DNA from: Bacteroides sp.
Lineage (GTDB): Bacteria > Bacteroidota > Bacteroidia > Bacteroidales > Bacteroidaceae
NCBI GenBank assembly: GCA_017472925.1
Contig: JAFUNS010000039.1
Location: 1-59,229, forward strand
Direction: 5' to 3'
Length of the DNA: 59,229 nucleotides
Below the pieces are notes generated by a model. The model was not told the origin of the DNA. It was given only the letters and a program-made list of their open reading frames with translations, and searched no databases. Within the stretch, counting starts at the first letter, position 1; each line of letters begins with the position of its first letter. Shown here one piece after another: positions 51,089 through 59,229 of this stretch. Made by a program: the position numbers and the translations under genes.

Positions 51089-51913
51089 CTACTTTTTACT
51101 TGCCTTCAATTTATCATGAAGTTGTGGACGAGGAATGCCCAGTTCTATCGCTTTTTCAAAAGCTACATAGGCTTCACGTTTCCTTCCTTGCATCAAGTAG
51201 ATGTCGCCACACATCACATAGATGTCGGCATCGTTGGGAGTTTTCTTGACAGCCTCTTCCAAATCCAGCAAAGCCAAATCCAAAGAATTCATTTCCACTT
51301 CCAGTTCGGCACGCGCTTTCAATAAAGAAGCGTCATTGGGAAAATCTGTCACCAAACGATTCAGTTCGTCAAACGCTTCTTTATATCGACCATCCTTTTG
51401 ATTCGCCATCACCATACCTATACGGGCCGTCTTGTTGGCTGGTTCTTCTTCCAATAGCATCCGATAATCGTTTCTTGCCTCATTATATTGTCGTTGGCGC
51501 ATATAGATATATGCTCGGAATTGCAAAGCCTCCTTATTCTTGGGAGACAAATCTATCACGTTACAATAATCGGAATAGGCTTTTTCCAAATAATCCAGTT
51601 CCAAATAAAGGGAAGCTCTGTTCAATAGAATTTTGACGGAATGCGGACTCTTGTTCAATGCTAAGGTATATGATTCCAAAGCCTCTTTATTCTTTCCCAT
51701 TCGCCGTTGTATGGTCCCCAAATTAGAAAGCAACAACGAATTTCCCATGTTAGCCGGCTCCTTATTCAAGGCTTCTTTAAAGAATTTTTCAGCATCATAA
51801 AGGCTATCGGCCTCTACGGCATCCATTGCCTTTCCTACCAACTCTTCATAGGTTTGGGCATAAGCCTGCATACCGATACACATCAAAACAACAATATATA
51901 TATACTTCTTCAT
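51089..51913 (-). CDS. Exported tetratricopeptide-repeat protein
   Basis: The 274-residue protein has a signal peptide (MKKYIYIVVLMCIGMQAYA) and six or seven TPR units with the W/L-G-Y-A-F-A-P spacing, for example NSLLLSNLGTIQRRMGKNKEALESYTLALNKSP (one unit, near residue 57). TPR proteins act as periplasmic scaffolds. The partner here cannot be inferred from context, since it is a single gene on the minus strand, convergent with recQ and divergent from msrA. Confidence 0.9.
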   Translation of the reverse strand: MKKYIYIVVLMCIGMQAYAQTYEELVGKAMDAVEADSLYDAEKFFKEALNKEPANMGNSLLLSNLGTIQRRMGKNKEALESYTLALNKSPHSVKILLNRASLYLELDYLEKAYSDYCNVIDLSPKNKEALQFRAYIYMRQRQYNEARNDYRMLLEEEPANKTARIGMVMANQKDGRYKEAFDELNRLVTDFPNDASLLKARAELEVEMNSLDLALLDLEEAVKKTPNDADIYVMCGDIYLMQGRKREAYVAFEKAIELGIPRPQLHDKLKASKK

Positions 51914-52046
51914 CTTCCATTAGTTTTTGCAAAGGTATAAGAATCCATCCAAAAACCTCCCTCTGTTTTTATAAAAAAAGATAAGGTTCGTTTTCTTATC
52001 CAAACAAACAACGTATATTTGTAACGATTAATCAAATTCTATAAAA

Positions 52047-52532
52047 ATGAAACAAGAAAGAGCCATATTTGCCGCCGGATGCTTTTGGGGAGTACAACAC
52101 CAATTCCAACGAGTGAAGGGTGTATTAAACACCGTAGTAGGTTATACAGGTGGACCAGAAGAAAACCCGAAATATCCAGAAGTTAAAGCACACCAAACCC
52201 ATCATGTGGAAGCCATTATTGTGGATTATGATGCAGAAATGGTGACTTATGAAGATCTGTGCAAGGTATTCTTTGAAATCCATGACCCTGCACAAACAGA
52301 CGGTGTAGGACCTGATATAGGACCACAATACCGAAGTGAAATCTTTTACTTAAACGAAGAACAGAAACAAACAGCCGAAAAGGTTATCGAACTTCTACGC
52401 TCAAAAAGACATGAAGTGAATACCATCCTTCGACAGGCCGAGAAATTTTGGGAAGGAGAAGAATATCACCAACATTATTACGACAAGACGGGTGGTGAAC
52501 CGTATTGTCACATTCGGGTGAAGAAGTTCTAA
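52047..52532 (+). CDS. msrA: Peptide-methionine (S)-S-oxide reductase
   Basis: This 161-residue enzyme reduces methionine-S-sulfoxide in proteins, repairing oxidative damage. The catalytic Cys12 lies in GCFWGVQ, followed by VGYTGG and YEDLCKVFFEIHDPAQ. There is no fused MsrB domain and no signal peptide, so it is cytoplasmic. The C-terminal region KFWEGEEYHQHYY is typical. A single-gene plus-strand unit whose 3' end faces leuB across a family A repeat. Confidence 0.97.
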   Translation: MKQERAIFAAGCFWGVQHQFQRVKGVLNTVVGYTGGPEENPKYPEVKAHQTHHVEAIIVDYDAEMVTYEDLCKVFFEIHDPAQTDGVGPDIGPQYRSEIFYLNEEQKQTAEKVIELLRSKRHEVNTILRQAEKFWEGEEYHQHYYDKTGGEPYCHIRVKKF

Positions 52533-52570
52533 AAACATGTAGGGAGGGGGCAAAATATGCATCCACCTTT

Positions 52571-52661
52571 TTTAAGGGCACGGATTACACGGATTAACAC
52601 GGTCTTTAGTATAATGCTTACATCTACTTTATCCGTGCAATCCGTGTAATCCGTGCCTAAA
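52571..52661. repeat. Family A repeat, copy 5
   Basis: Ends TTTAAGGGCACGGATTACAC and GTGTAATCCGTGCCTAA. It directly abuts the leuB stop codon and lies between convergent msrA and leuB. Confidence 0.92.
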
Positions 52662-53723
52662 TTAAGCCATCTTAATGTAATCCACAATCCACGCTCCTAC
52701 TTCCTTAGTGCCGTATTTTTCACCACCGGCAACCTGTATTTCAGGAGTACGTACGTTTGCATCGAGCGATGCATCCACAGCCTTGCGTATCAAAGCACCC
52801 TCCTCCTTCATGTTGAAGTATTCAAACAACATAGCAACCGAAAGGATTTGCGCCAACGGATTGGCAATATTCAAGCCCTTGGCTTGGGGCCATGAACCAT
52901 GAATAGGTTCAAATACAGGTGTGCTTTCACCGGTAGAGGCAGATGGCAACAAGCCCATAGAACCACTGATAACCGAACCTTCGTCTGTTAAAATATCACC
53001 AAACGTATTTTCCGTTACCATCACATCAAAGAAAGTCGGTTCCTGAATCATGCGCATAGCTGCATTGTCCACATACATATAGTCGGTAGTCACTTCCGGA
53101 TAGTTCGGAGCCATTTCCTGGGCAATCTGTCTCCACAAACGGGAAGAAGCCAACACATTGGCCTTGTCTACCACCGTAAGGTGCTTATTGCGTTTCATGG
53201 CATATTCAAAACCCACCTTCAGGATACGTTCTATTTCGGGACGGGTATAGTAATTAGTGTCATATGCCTTGTCATTGTCCTGATACTTTTCACCAAAATA
53301 CATACCTCCTGTCAGTTCACGGATACAGATAAAATCAGCATTTTCTACCAATTCAGCACGAAGCGGAGATTTATGAATCAAGCACTTGAAGGTTTGTACG
53401 GGACGGATGTTGGCAAACAGACCGAGTTTCTTGCGCATGGCCAACAAGCCTTGTTCGGGACGTACCTTGGCAGTGGGGTCATTATCAAATTTCGGATCGC
53501 CTACCGCCGAGAAGAGCACTGCATCGGCATTCTTACAAGTCTGATAGGTTGTTTCAGGAAAGGGGTCACCCACTTCGTCAATGGCATGGGCACCACAAAT
53601 GGCATATTCGTAGGTCACTTGGTGGCCGAACTTTTCACATACGGCGGTCATTACATCCACACCTACGGCGGATATTTCGGGGCCGATACCGTCACCGGCC
53701 AACACTGCAATTTTAATTTTCAT
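52662..53723 (-). CDS. leuB: 3-isopropylmalate dehydrogenase
   Basis: The 353-residue NAD-dependent enzyme oxidises and decarboxylates 3-isopropylmalate in leucine synthesis, and homologues also act on methylmalate from citramalate. It has AGDGIGPEI at residues 9-17, the substrate-binding [21 protein letters not shown] region, [15 protein letters not shown]-type metal ligands ([16 protein letters not shown]) and [10 protein letters not shown]. It is the last gene of the leu operon and overlaps the preceding synthase gene by 11 bases. Confidence 0.97.
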   Translation of the reverse strand: MKIKIAVLAGDGIGPEISAVGVDVMTAVCEKFGHQVTYEYAICGAHAIDEVGDPFPETTYQTCKNADAVLFSAVGDPKFDNDPTAKVRPEQGLLAMRKKLGLFANIRPVQTFKCLIHKSPLRAELVENADFICIRELTGGMYFGEKYQDNDKAYDTNYYTRPEIERILKVGFEYAMKRNKHLTVVDKANVLASSRLWRQIAQEMAPNYPEVTTDYMYVDNAAMRMIQEPTFFDVMVTENTFGDILTDEGSVISGSMGLLPSASTGESTPVFEPIHGSWPQAKGLNIANPLAQILSVAMLFEYFNMKEEGALIRKAVDASLDANVRTPEIQVAGGEKYGTKEVGAWIVDYIKMA

Positions 53724-55251
53724 ACTCCTTTTCGATTATATTCAACATTTTCATCGTAGCTTTGATGGCAGCCTCCGTCTGGTCGGCATCAAGACCACGT
53801 GTACGGAAATCCATACCTTCGAAACTCCAATGGATGGTAGTCTGTACGAAGGCATCGGTACGTCCACCGGGCGGAATCGTTACCGCATAGTTAGTCAACA
53901 TGGGGAATTTACGTCCCAGTGTTACCTTGTATATTTTGCGCAGTGCCCGCACGAAAGCATCGTACTGACCGTCACCGCTGGAATTCTCTTCGTATTCCTT
54001 ACCGTTTATTTCCACCTTTACGGTTGCCATGGGTTTCAAACCATAAGCCAGATTCACAATGTAACTCTTCAGTTTCACGCGGTCGTCTTCCACATCGTGC
54101 TTCAGCACATCGCTCACGATATAGGGCAAATCTTCCGGAGTCACCTGCTCTTTCTTGTCACCCAATTCAATGATGCGTTCCGTCACCTTGCGCATGGATT
54201 CTTCATCCAGTGCCAAGCCCAACTCCTCCAGATTCTTGCGGATATTGGCCTTACCACTGTTCTTACCCAAAGCATATTCACGTTTACGTCCGAAGCGTTC
54301 GGGCAACAGGTCATTACAATACAAATTGTTTTTGTTGTCGCCATCGGCATGAACCCCTGCCACTTGCGTAAACACATGCTCGCCGATGATGGGCTTATTG
54401 GCCGGAATCATCACACCCGAATAAGACTCCACTACCCTACTCACATCGTTCAGTCTGCTTTCGTCAATGTTGGTAGTCGCCTCGAAATGGTCTTTCAGGA
54501 TAGCCTGTACACTCGATAAGGGTGCATTTCCTGCCCGTTCTCCCAATCCGTTGATGGTGGTATGCAATCCTTTCACCCCACTAAGTACCGCTGCCAGCAC
54601 ATTGCTCACCGCCAAGTCATAATCATTATGGGCATGGAAATCGAAGTGCTTGTCTGGGTAATGTTTCTTCATCTTACGCATATACTCGATAACTTGCAAG
54701 GGATTCAGGATACCCAAGGTGTCGGGCAACATAAACCGGCGGATACAAGTATCTTTCAAACCGTCCATCAGTTGGAATACATACTCGGGCGAATCTTTCA
54801 TACCATTGCTCCAGTCTTCCAGATAGACATTCACGGCTATGTCACATTCATCGGCATAACGCACCACTTCCCGGATGTCTTTGATATGTTCTTCAGGTGT
54901 TTTCTTCAGCTGGTGGACACAATGTTTCAACGAGCCTTTACATAACAAGTTTATAACCTTACATCCTGTCCGTTGTATCCAGTCTACGGATGCATGACCG
55001 TCACAAAAGCCCAACACTTCCACCTTGTGCAACAAGTTTCGTCGTGCAGCCCAGTCACAAATCATTCTCACGGCCTCAAACTCCCCTTCCGATACACGTG
55101 CCGATGCCACTTCTACTCTATCCACCTTCAGCTCTTCCAGCAGCAGACGGGCAATCATCAGCTTTTCATGCGGCATAAACGACACTCCACTGGTCTGTTC
55201 TCCGTCACGGAGTGTCGTATCCATTATTTCTATCTTGACGCGTTCTCCCAT
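53713..55251 (-). CDS. Alpha-isopropylmalate/citramalate synthase family protein
   Basis: The 512-residue HMGL-like synthase has [14 protein letters not shown] (metal and 2-oxoacid site, residues 12-25), [13 protein letters not shown] (metal-binding His pair) and a C-terminal LeuA-type regulatory domain ([13 protein letters not shown]). It is a second synthase distinct from leuA at 57263. Operon context and the TSGVSF motif favour (R)-citramalate synthase (cimA), which makes isoleucine precursors from pyruvate using the same LeuCD and LeuB. A leucine-pathway isozyme is the alternative. It overlaps leuD by 22 bases and leuB by 11. Confidence 0.85.
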   Translation of the reverse strand: MGERVKIEIMDTTLRDGEQTSGVSFMPHEKLMIARLLLEELKVDRVEVASARVSEGEFEAVRMICDWAARRNLLHKVEVLGFCDGHASVDWIQRTGCKVINLLCKGSLKHCVHQLKKTPEEHIKDIREVVRYADECDIAVNVYLEDWSNGMKDSPEYVFQLMDGLKDTCIRRFMLPDTLGILNPLQVIEYMRKMKKHYPDKHFDFHAHNDYDLAVSNVLAAVLSGVKGLHTTINGLGERAGNAPLSSVQAILKDHFEATTNIDESRLNDVSRVVESYSGVMIPANKPIIGEHVFTQVAGVHADGDNKNNLYCNDLLPERFGRKREYALGKNSGKANIRKNLEELGLALDEESMRKVTERIIELGDKKEQVTPEDLPYIVSDVLKHDVEDDRVKLKSYIVNLAYGLKPMATVKVEINGKEYEENSSGDGQYDAFVRALRKIYKVTLGRKFPMLTNYAVTIPPGGRTDAFVQTTIHWSFEGMDFRTRGLDADQTEAAIKATMKMLNIIEKEYEN

Positions 55252-55847
55252 GCTTCAATCTTATCTTTGTTTTCTACCAGGAAGTCAATGTCGTCCAGGG
55301 CATTCATCAGACAATATTTCTTATAACCATTGATATCGAAGGTTTCGCTATGACCAGTCGTCAGGTTAGTCACGGTCTGGTTGGGTACATCCACGCGTAC
55401 CTCAGCCTGCGGATTGGCGGCTACGGTATCGAACAGTTCTTGTTGGAAGTCCTTGCTTACCACCACAGGCAGTACAAAACAGTTCAACAGATTGTTACGA
55501 TGAATGTCAGCAAAACTACTACTGATAACTACCCGCACACCATAACCGGCAATGGCCCAAGCGGCATGCTCACGACTGGAACCGGAACCCCAGTTCTGTC
55601 CGCCGATGATGATTTCGTGCACACCCGGCTTGGGTGCTTCCGCATATTCTGCACGGTTCATGACAAAATCGGGTACGGGATTTCCTTCGGCATCGTAACG
55701 CAGGTCGTGCATAAAGGCATCGCCAAAGAATTGCGGATCGCGTGTAGTACTGGCCAGATAGCGTGCCGGAATGATGAGGTCGGTATTGCAGTTGTCTATT
55801 TGGATAGGCAAACAGGTCGATTGTATTATGTCAAATTTCTGTTTCAT
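55230..55847 (-). CDS. leuD: 3-isopropylmalate dehydratase small subunit
   Basis: This 205-residue swivel-domain subunit of isopropylmalate isomerase has the conserved NCNTDLIIPARYL substrate segment and GGQNWGSGSSREHAAWAI, the aconitase small-domain signature with the active-site SREHA. It completes the LeuC active site for conversion of 2- to 3-isopropylmalate and equally citraconate intermediates. It follows leuC by 15 bp, and the second synthase gene begins within its 3' end. Confidence 0.97.
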   Translation of the reverse strand: MKQKFDIIQSTCLPIQIDNCNTDLIIPARYLASTTRDPQFFGDAFMHDLRYDAEGNPVPDFVMNRAEYAEAPKPGVHEIIIGGQNWGSGSSREHAAWAIAGYGVRVVISSSFADIHRNNLLNCFVLPVVVSKDFQQELFDTVAANPQAEVRVDVPNQTVTNLTTGHSETFDINGYKKYCLMNALDDIDFLVENKDKIEAWENASR

Positions 55848-55862
55848 ATCACATACATTTAT

Positions 55863-57251
55863 TTATAACTTTCTGGGGTCTGTTACTACACCTGTCACAG
55901 CCGATGCGGCCACAACGAGTGGCGAGGCAAGGATGGTGCGCGCACCGGGTCCCTGACGGCCCACAAAGTTTCGGTTACTGGTCGAGATGGAGAGCTTGCC
56001 GGCAGGCACCTTGTCGGGGTTCATGGCCAGACACGACGAGCACGAAGGCAGGCGCAGTTCAAATCCGGCTTCTTCCAGAATCTTGTCGATACCTTCGTCA
56101 ATAATCTGTTGGCGTACCAACCATGAACCGGGTACCAACCAGGCCACTACGTTCGGAGCCTTCTTCTTGCCTTTTACCACAGAGGCAAACGCACGGAAGT
56201 CCTCAATGCGGCCGTTGGTACAGGCTCCTAAGAAGCAGTAGTCTACGGGTGTACCTTCCAATTTCTGTCCGGGCTGGAACTTCATGTAGTCCAGCATGGC
56301 AAGGAACTGGATACGGTCAGCTTCGGCCACTTCGTCCAACGCAGGGATACACTCGTCGATGGCAATGCCTGCACCGGGATTGGTACCATAGGTAATGCGC
56401 GGAGCGATGTCTTCGGCACGATAAGTCACTTCCTTGTCGAAAACGGCATCGGGATCACTGTAAAGCTGTTTCCAAGCTTCCACGGCCTTGTCCCAAGCAT
56501 CTCCCTTGGGGGCATATTCTCGGTTCTTGAGGTAGGCGAAGGTGATTTCATCCGGGGCGATAAGTCCGGCACGACTGCCCATCTCGATACTGAGGTTCGA
56601 GAGTGTCAGGCGTCCCTCCATACTCATGTTACGCACGGTAGAACCCGCATACTCCACCGCATAGCCGGTAGCGCCGGAAGTGGTCATCTGTGCCATGATA
56701 TAAAGAGCTACATCCTTGGCGGTAGTACCCTGCGGCAATGTTCCTTCGATATTGATCCGCATAGTCTTTGGTTTGCTTTGCAGAATAGTCTGAGAGGCCA
56801 AGACTTGCGCTACTTCACTGGTACCGATACCCATGGCAATAGCACCTACAGCACCGTGAGTAGAAGTGTGCGAGTCACCACAAACAATGGTCATACCTGG
56901 CAACGAGAGTGCCTTTTCGGGGCCTACCACATGGATGATACCATTATCTTTTGTTCCCATGGCAAAGTGTCGGATACCAAACTCCGCACAATTCTTCGCT
57001 AATGTCTCCACCTGTTTGCGTCCTACGGGGTCGTCGATGCGTTCCTGTTGGTCACTCGGGGTGTTATGGTCGGGCATAGCCACTACCTGTTCGGGACGAA
57101 ACACGCCTATGTTCTTATCTCTCAATGTATCGAATGCCTGTGGTGTAGTCACTTCGTGGCAATACAATCTATCAATATAAAGTTGGGTGGGTCCATCTTC
57201 CACTTTCTGCACCACATGGGCATCCCAAATCTTATCAAATAACGTTTTCAT
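55863..57251 (-). CDS. leuC: 3-isopropylmalate dehydratase large subunit
   Basis: The 462-residue aconitase-family subunit carries the [4Fe-4S] ligands in GACTNGR and SCSSCLA, together with [21 protein letters not shown] and [16 protein letters not shown]. It lacks its own swivel domain, which LeuD provides. It follows leuA by 11 bp. The cluster is oxygen-labile, consistent with an anaerobe. Confidence 0.98.
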   Translation of the reverse strand: MKTLFDKIWDAHVVQKVEDGPTQLYIDRLYCHEVTTPQAFDTLRDKNIGVFRPEQVVAMPDHNTPSDQQERIDDPVGRKQVETLAKNCAEFGIRHFAMGTKDNGIIHVVGPEKALSLPGMTIVCGDSHTSTHGAVGAIAMGIGTSEVAQVLASQTILQSKPKTMRINIEGTLPQGTTAKDVALYIMAQMTTSGATGYAVEYAGSTVRNMSMEGRLTLSNLSIEMGSRAGLIAPDEITFAYLKNREYAPKGDAWDKAVEAWKQLYSDPDAVFDKEVTYRAEDIAPRITYGTNPGAGIAIDECIPALDEVAEADRIQFLAMLDYMKFQPGQKLEGTPVDYCFLGACTNGRIEDFRAFASVVKGKKKAPNVVAWLVPGSWLVRQQIIDEGIDKILEEAGFELRLPSCSSCLAMNPDKVPAGKLSISTSNRNFVGRQGPGARTILASPLVVAASAVTGVVTDPRKL

Positions 57252-57262
57252 AATGCGTGATC

Positions 57263-58759
57263 TTAATTCTTGAACTTGTTGATACAGTCAATATAAGCTT
57301 CTACGGATGCAGCAATGATATCTGTATTGGCACCGAAGCCGTAATACATCTGTCCGTCATATTCCACCTGCATATGTACCTTACCCATATCGTCAGAACC
57401 CTTGCTGATGGCCTGAATAGTAAATTCCTTCAGTTCCATATGGCGGTCGATAATTTTCTTCAAAGCCTTGATGGCAGCATCCACAGGACCGTTACCACTG
57501 GCAGCCGCTTCAAAGCGTTCACCCGAGATGTTCAATCCCAAACTGGCAACCGAACGTACTCCCACGCCACTGGTCACTTGCAGGAATTCCAACTTGATAT
57601 GGTGGTTATCAGCACGATCTGCACCTGCCAATACGAGAATATCATCATCCGTAATGTCCTTCTTCTTATCCGCCAGTTTCAAGAAATCTTCATATACCTT
57701 ATCCAACTTATCTTGATCCAGTTCTACACCCATCACATGCAAACGATGTTTCAGTGCAGCTCGTCCGCTACGGGCAGTCAATACGATAGAGCTGTCGTCT
57801 ATACCCACATCTTTCGGATCGATGATTTCGTAGGTTTGCACATTCTTCAGTACACCATCTTGATGGATACCGCTGGAGTGTGCAAAAGCATTTCGTCCCA
57901 CAATAGCCTTATTGGGCTGTACCGGCATGTTCATCAGACTCGACACCATACGACTGGCCGGATAAATCTTCTGAGTATTGATATTGGTTTCAATGTCAAT
58001 GTCATGATGACACTTCACAATCATGGCCACCTCTTCCAAAGAAGTATTACCGGCACGTTCACCAATTCCGTTGATAGTCACTTCCACCTGACGGGCACCA
58101 TTCAATACCCCGGCAATTGTGTTAGCGGTTGCCATACCCAAATCATTATGACAATGGGTAGAGATAATCGCCTTATCGATGTTATCCACATGATCCATCA
58201 AATACTTGATCTTAGCCCCGTATTCGTACGGCAAACAATATCCTGTAGTATCAGGAATATTCACTACCGTAGCACCAGCCTTAATAACGGCTTCTATTAC
58301 TCTGGCCAGATACTCATTATCGGTACGACCAGCATCTTCTGCATAAAACTCTACATCATCTACATAACGACGAGCATATTTAACGGCAGCTACAGCCCGT
58401 TCAATGATTTCTTCACGATTAGAATTGAATTTATATTTTATATGCGAATCCGATGTTCCAATACCGGTATGAATACGCTTATGTTTAGCAAATCGTAACG
58501 CTTCGGCAGCTACATCGATATCTTTTTCTACCGCACGTGTCAAAGCACAAATGGTAGGCCAAGTAACAGCTTTCGATATTTCAATCACCGAATTATAATC
58601 ACCAGGACTTGATATCGGAAAACCCGCTTCAATAACATCTACGCCCAAGGCTTCCAATTGCTTGGCCACTTGAATTTTCTCTACCGTATTCAACTGGCAT
58701 CCTGGTACTTGTTCACCATCACGCAAGGTGGTGTCAAAAATAAACAATCTATCGCTCAT
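57263..58759 (-). CDS. leuA: 2-isopropylmalate synthase
   Basis: The 498-residue enzyme condenses acetyl-CoA with 2-oxoisovalerate, the first committed step of leucine synthesis. It has [14 protein letters not shown] at residues 10-23, [14 protein letters not shown] (metal ligands), [16 protein letters not shown], and a C-terminal regulatory domain ([16 protein letters not shown]) that normally binds leucine for feedback inhibition. It is the first structural gene of the leu operon. An attenuator lies between its promoter and start. Confidence 0.98.
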   Translation of the reverse strand: MSDRLFIFDTTLRDGEQVPGCQLNTVEKIQVAKQLEALGVDVIEAGFPISSPGDYNSVIEISKAVTWPTICALTRAVEKDIDVAAEALRFAKHKRIHTGIGTSDSHIKYKFNSNREEIIERAVAAVKYARRYVDDVEFYAEDAGRTDNEYLARVIEAVIKAGATVVNIPDTTGYCLPYEYGAKIKYLMDHVDNIDKAIISTHCHNDLGMATANTIAGVLNGARQVEVTINGIGERAGNTSLEEVAMIVKCHHDIDIETNINTQKIYPASRMVSSLMNMPVQPNKAIVGRNAFAHSSGIHQDGVLKNVQTYEIIDPKDVGIDDSSIVLTARSGRAALKHRLHVMGVELDQDKLDKVYEDFLKLADKKKDITDDDILVLAGADRADNHHIKLEFLQVTSGVGVRSVASLGLNISGERFEAAASGNGPVDAAIKALKKIIDRHMELKEFTIQAISKGSDDMGKVHMQVEYDGQMYYGFGANTDIIAASVEAYIDCINKFKN

Positions 58760-58799
58760 AGCAATTCATTTTATAATTTTAAACTTATATTATCTAAAC

Positions 58800-58832
58800 A
58801 AAAAAACCTTTCACACAGGAAAGTGAGAAAGG
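58800..58832 (-). terminator. Attenuator terminator of the leu operon
   Basis: On the minus strand CCTTTCTCAC pairs with GTGTGAAAGG (one T-T mismatch), with a six-base loop followed by seven T (58806-58800). It lies about 40 bp before the leuA start. Ten bases of its 5' arm and loop (CTCACTTTCC, 58827-58818) can pair instead with GGAAAGTGAG in the leader peptide gene. Confidence 0.88.
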
Positions 58833-58862
58833 CTTCAATATATCTTCAACAATTACATACAT

Positions 58863-58958
58863 CTATGCACGACACTCACTTTCCGCTAACTTCGTTAGTA
58901 GAATAATAATACCGCATAGCAAAATATGTAAAAACATTTGGTTCATTTTCTCATTCAT
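58863..58958 (-). CDS. Leader peptide of the leu operon attenuator
   Basis: A 31-residue frame starts at the ATG at 58958 and ends with TAG at 58865-58863. Its centre (residues 12-24) reads ILLCGIIILLTKL, with four Ile and five Leu codons in 13. The 3' end of the gene contains GGAAAGTGAG (58884-58875), which is complementary to the terminator hairpin. A ribosome stalled at the Ile/Leu run would leave this segment free to form the antiterminator. The regulator-type role is inferred from structure. There is no homology claim. Too short for routine gene calls. Confidence 0.85.
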   Translation of the reverse strand: MNEKMNQMFLHILLCGIIILLTKLAESECRA

Positions 58959-58973
58959 TTTAATTGAACGGGA

Positions 58974-59004
58974 CAAAATTATGAGTTTATTTTTTAACCA
59001 CAAA
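58974..59004 (-). promoter_or_regulatory. Promoter of the leu operon leader
   Basis: On the minus strand TTTG (59004-59001), a 19-bp spacer and TAATTTTG (58981-58974) match the Bacteroides consensus exactly. The leader peptide begins about 16 bp downstream. The sequence between here and the rRNA terminator shows nothing else. Confidence 0.85.
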
Positions 59005-59088
59005 ATAAATTGTAAGTTTTTTGACGACAAAAACTACATTTTCTCACAAAACAAACGGCTTTTACTAACAAATTCGTTATTTAATAAC

Positions 59089-59123
59089 AAAAAAATCCTC
59101 CGATACATTTCTGTATCGAAGGA
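59089..59123 (-). terminator. Intrinsic terminator of the rRNA operon
   Basis: On the minus strand TCCTTCGATACA-GAAA-TGTATCGGAGGA forms a 12-bp stem (one G-T pair) followed by seven T. It lies directly after the 5S rRNA 3' end. Confidence 0.93.
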
Positions 59124-59135
59124 CTCTGAAAAAAA

Positions 59136-59229
<94 letters not shown>

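Noticed and set aside
57257-58498. A 413-codon open frame opposite leuA
   Set aside because: leuA on the minus strand carries all family motifs and operon context, so the other strand is a shadow.

Overview
The window is a chromosomal segment of a gut-type Bacteroidales, most likely Bacteroidaceae (Bacteroides or Phocaeicola). The grounds are: promoters of the Bacteroides type (TTG or TTTG, about 19 bp, TAnnTTTG), S46 and M49 dipeptidyl-peptidases, PepSY-like/DUF2874 proteins, a fimbrillin operon with DUF3575 and DUF5119 proteins, and leuA/leuC/leuD/second synthase/leuB gene order. No species is claimed.

Layout. 1-3.2 kb: nrdD-nrdG (class III ribonucleotide reductase) on the minus strand behind a cobalamin riboswitch. 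3.2-9.2 kb: accessory patch with three copies of the 3' end of a WYL regulator gene, a broken gene, a VOC protein, a DKNYY protein, the intact WYL gene, a small orphan and an AbiE toxin-antitoxin pair with a 17-bp inverted-repeat operator. 9.4-14.5 kb: a segment bounded by 59-bp direct repeats, with a zinc-finger gene fragment, a periodic repeat array, a membrane LytTR regulator and an outer-membrane beta-barrel protein. 14.6-20.4 kb: HIRAN protein, then a BRO/KilAC antirepressor, a VirE-N/DUF3987 protein and a phage P5-like hydrolase. 20.5-34.9 kb: mostly housekeeping and envelope genes (DPP11-like peptidase, FtsB/DivIC-like protein, dnaX, DcaP-like porin, TlpA-like thioredoxin, two PepSY-like proteins, a two-component system, a TonB receptor, CrcB, a degenerate M48-like protein). 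35-41.5 kb: an IS4-type transposase remnant and a fimbrial operon whose first gene is frameshifted. 41.6-52.5 kb: ABC-F, a candidate small RNA, purA, fur, an AlkD-like protein, DPP III, an AraC regulator, recQ, a TPR protein and msrA. 52.6-59 kb: leuA-leuC-leuD-second synthase-leuB on the minus strand behind an unusually clear transcription attenuator with an Ile/Leu-rich leader peptide. The window ends inside a 5S rRNA gene.

Two dispersed palindromic repeat families run through the window. Family A (arms TTTAGGCACGGATTACACGG) lies between convergent transcription units. Family B (arms GTCATCCTGAGGAACGAAG) lies 5' of genes, four times next to an (ATCANAA)n heptamer array at or close to the start codon. 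Both families are also inserted in frame inside the DUF3987 gene. The most informative finds are the leu attenuator, the in-frame repeat insertions, the split placement of A and B repeats, the sRNA candidate and the direct-repeat-bounded segment.
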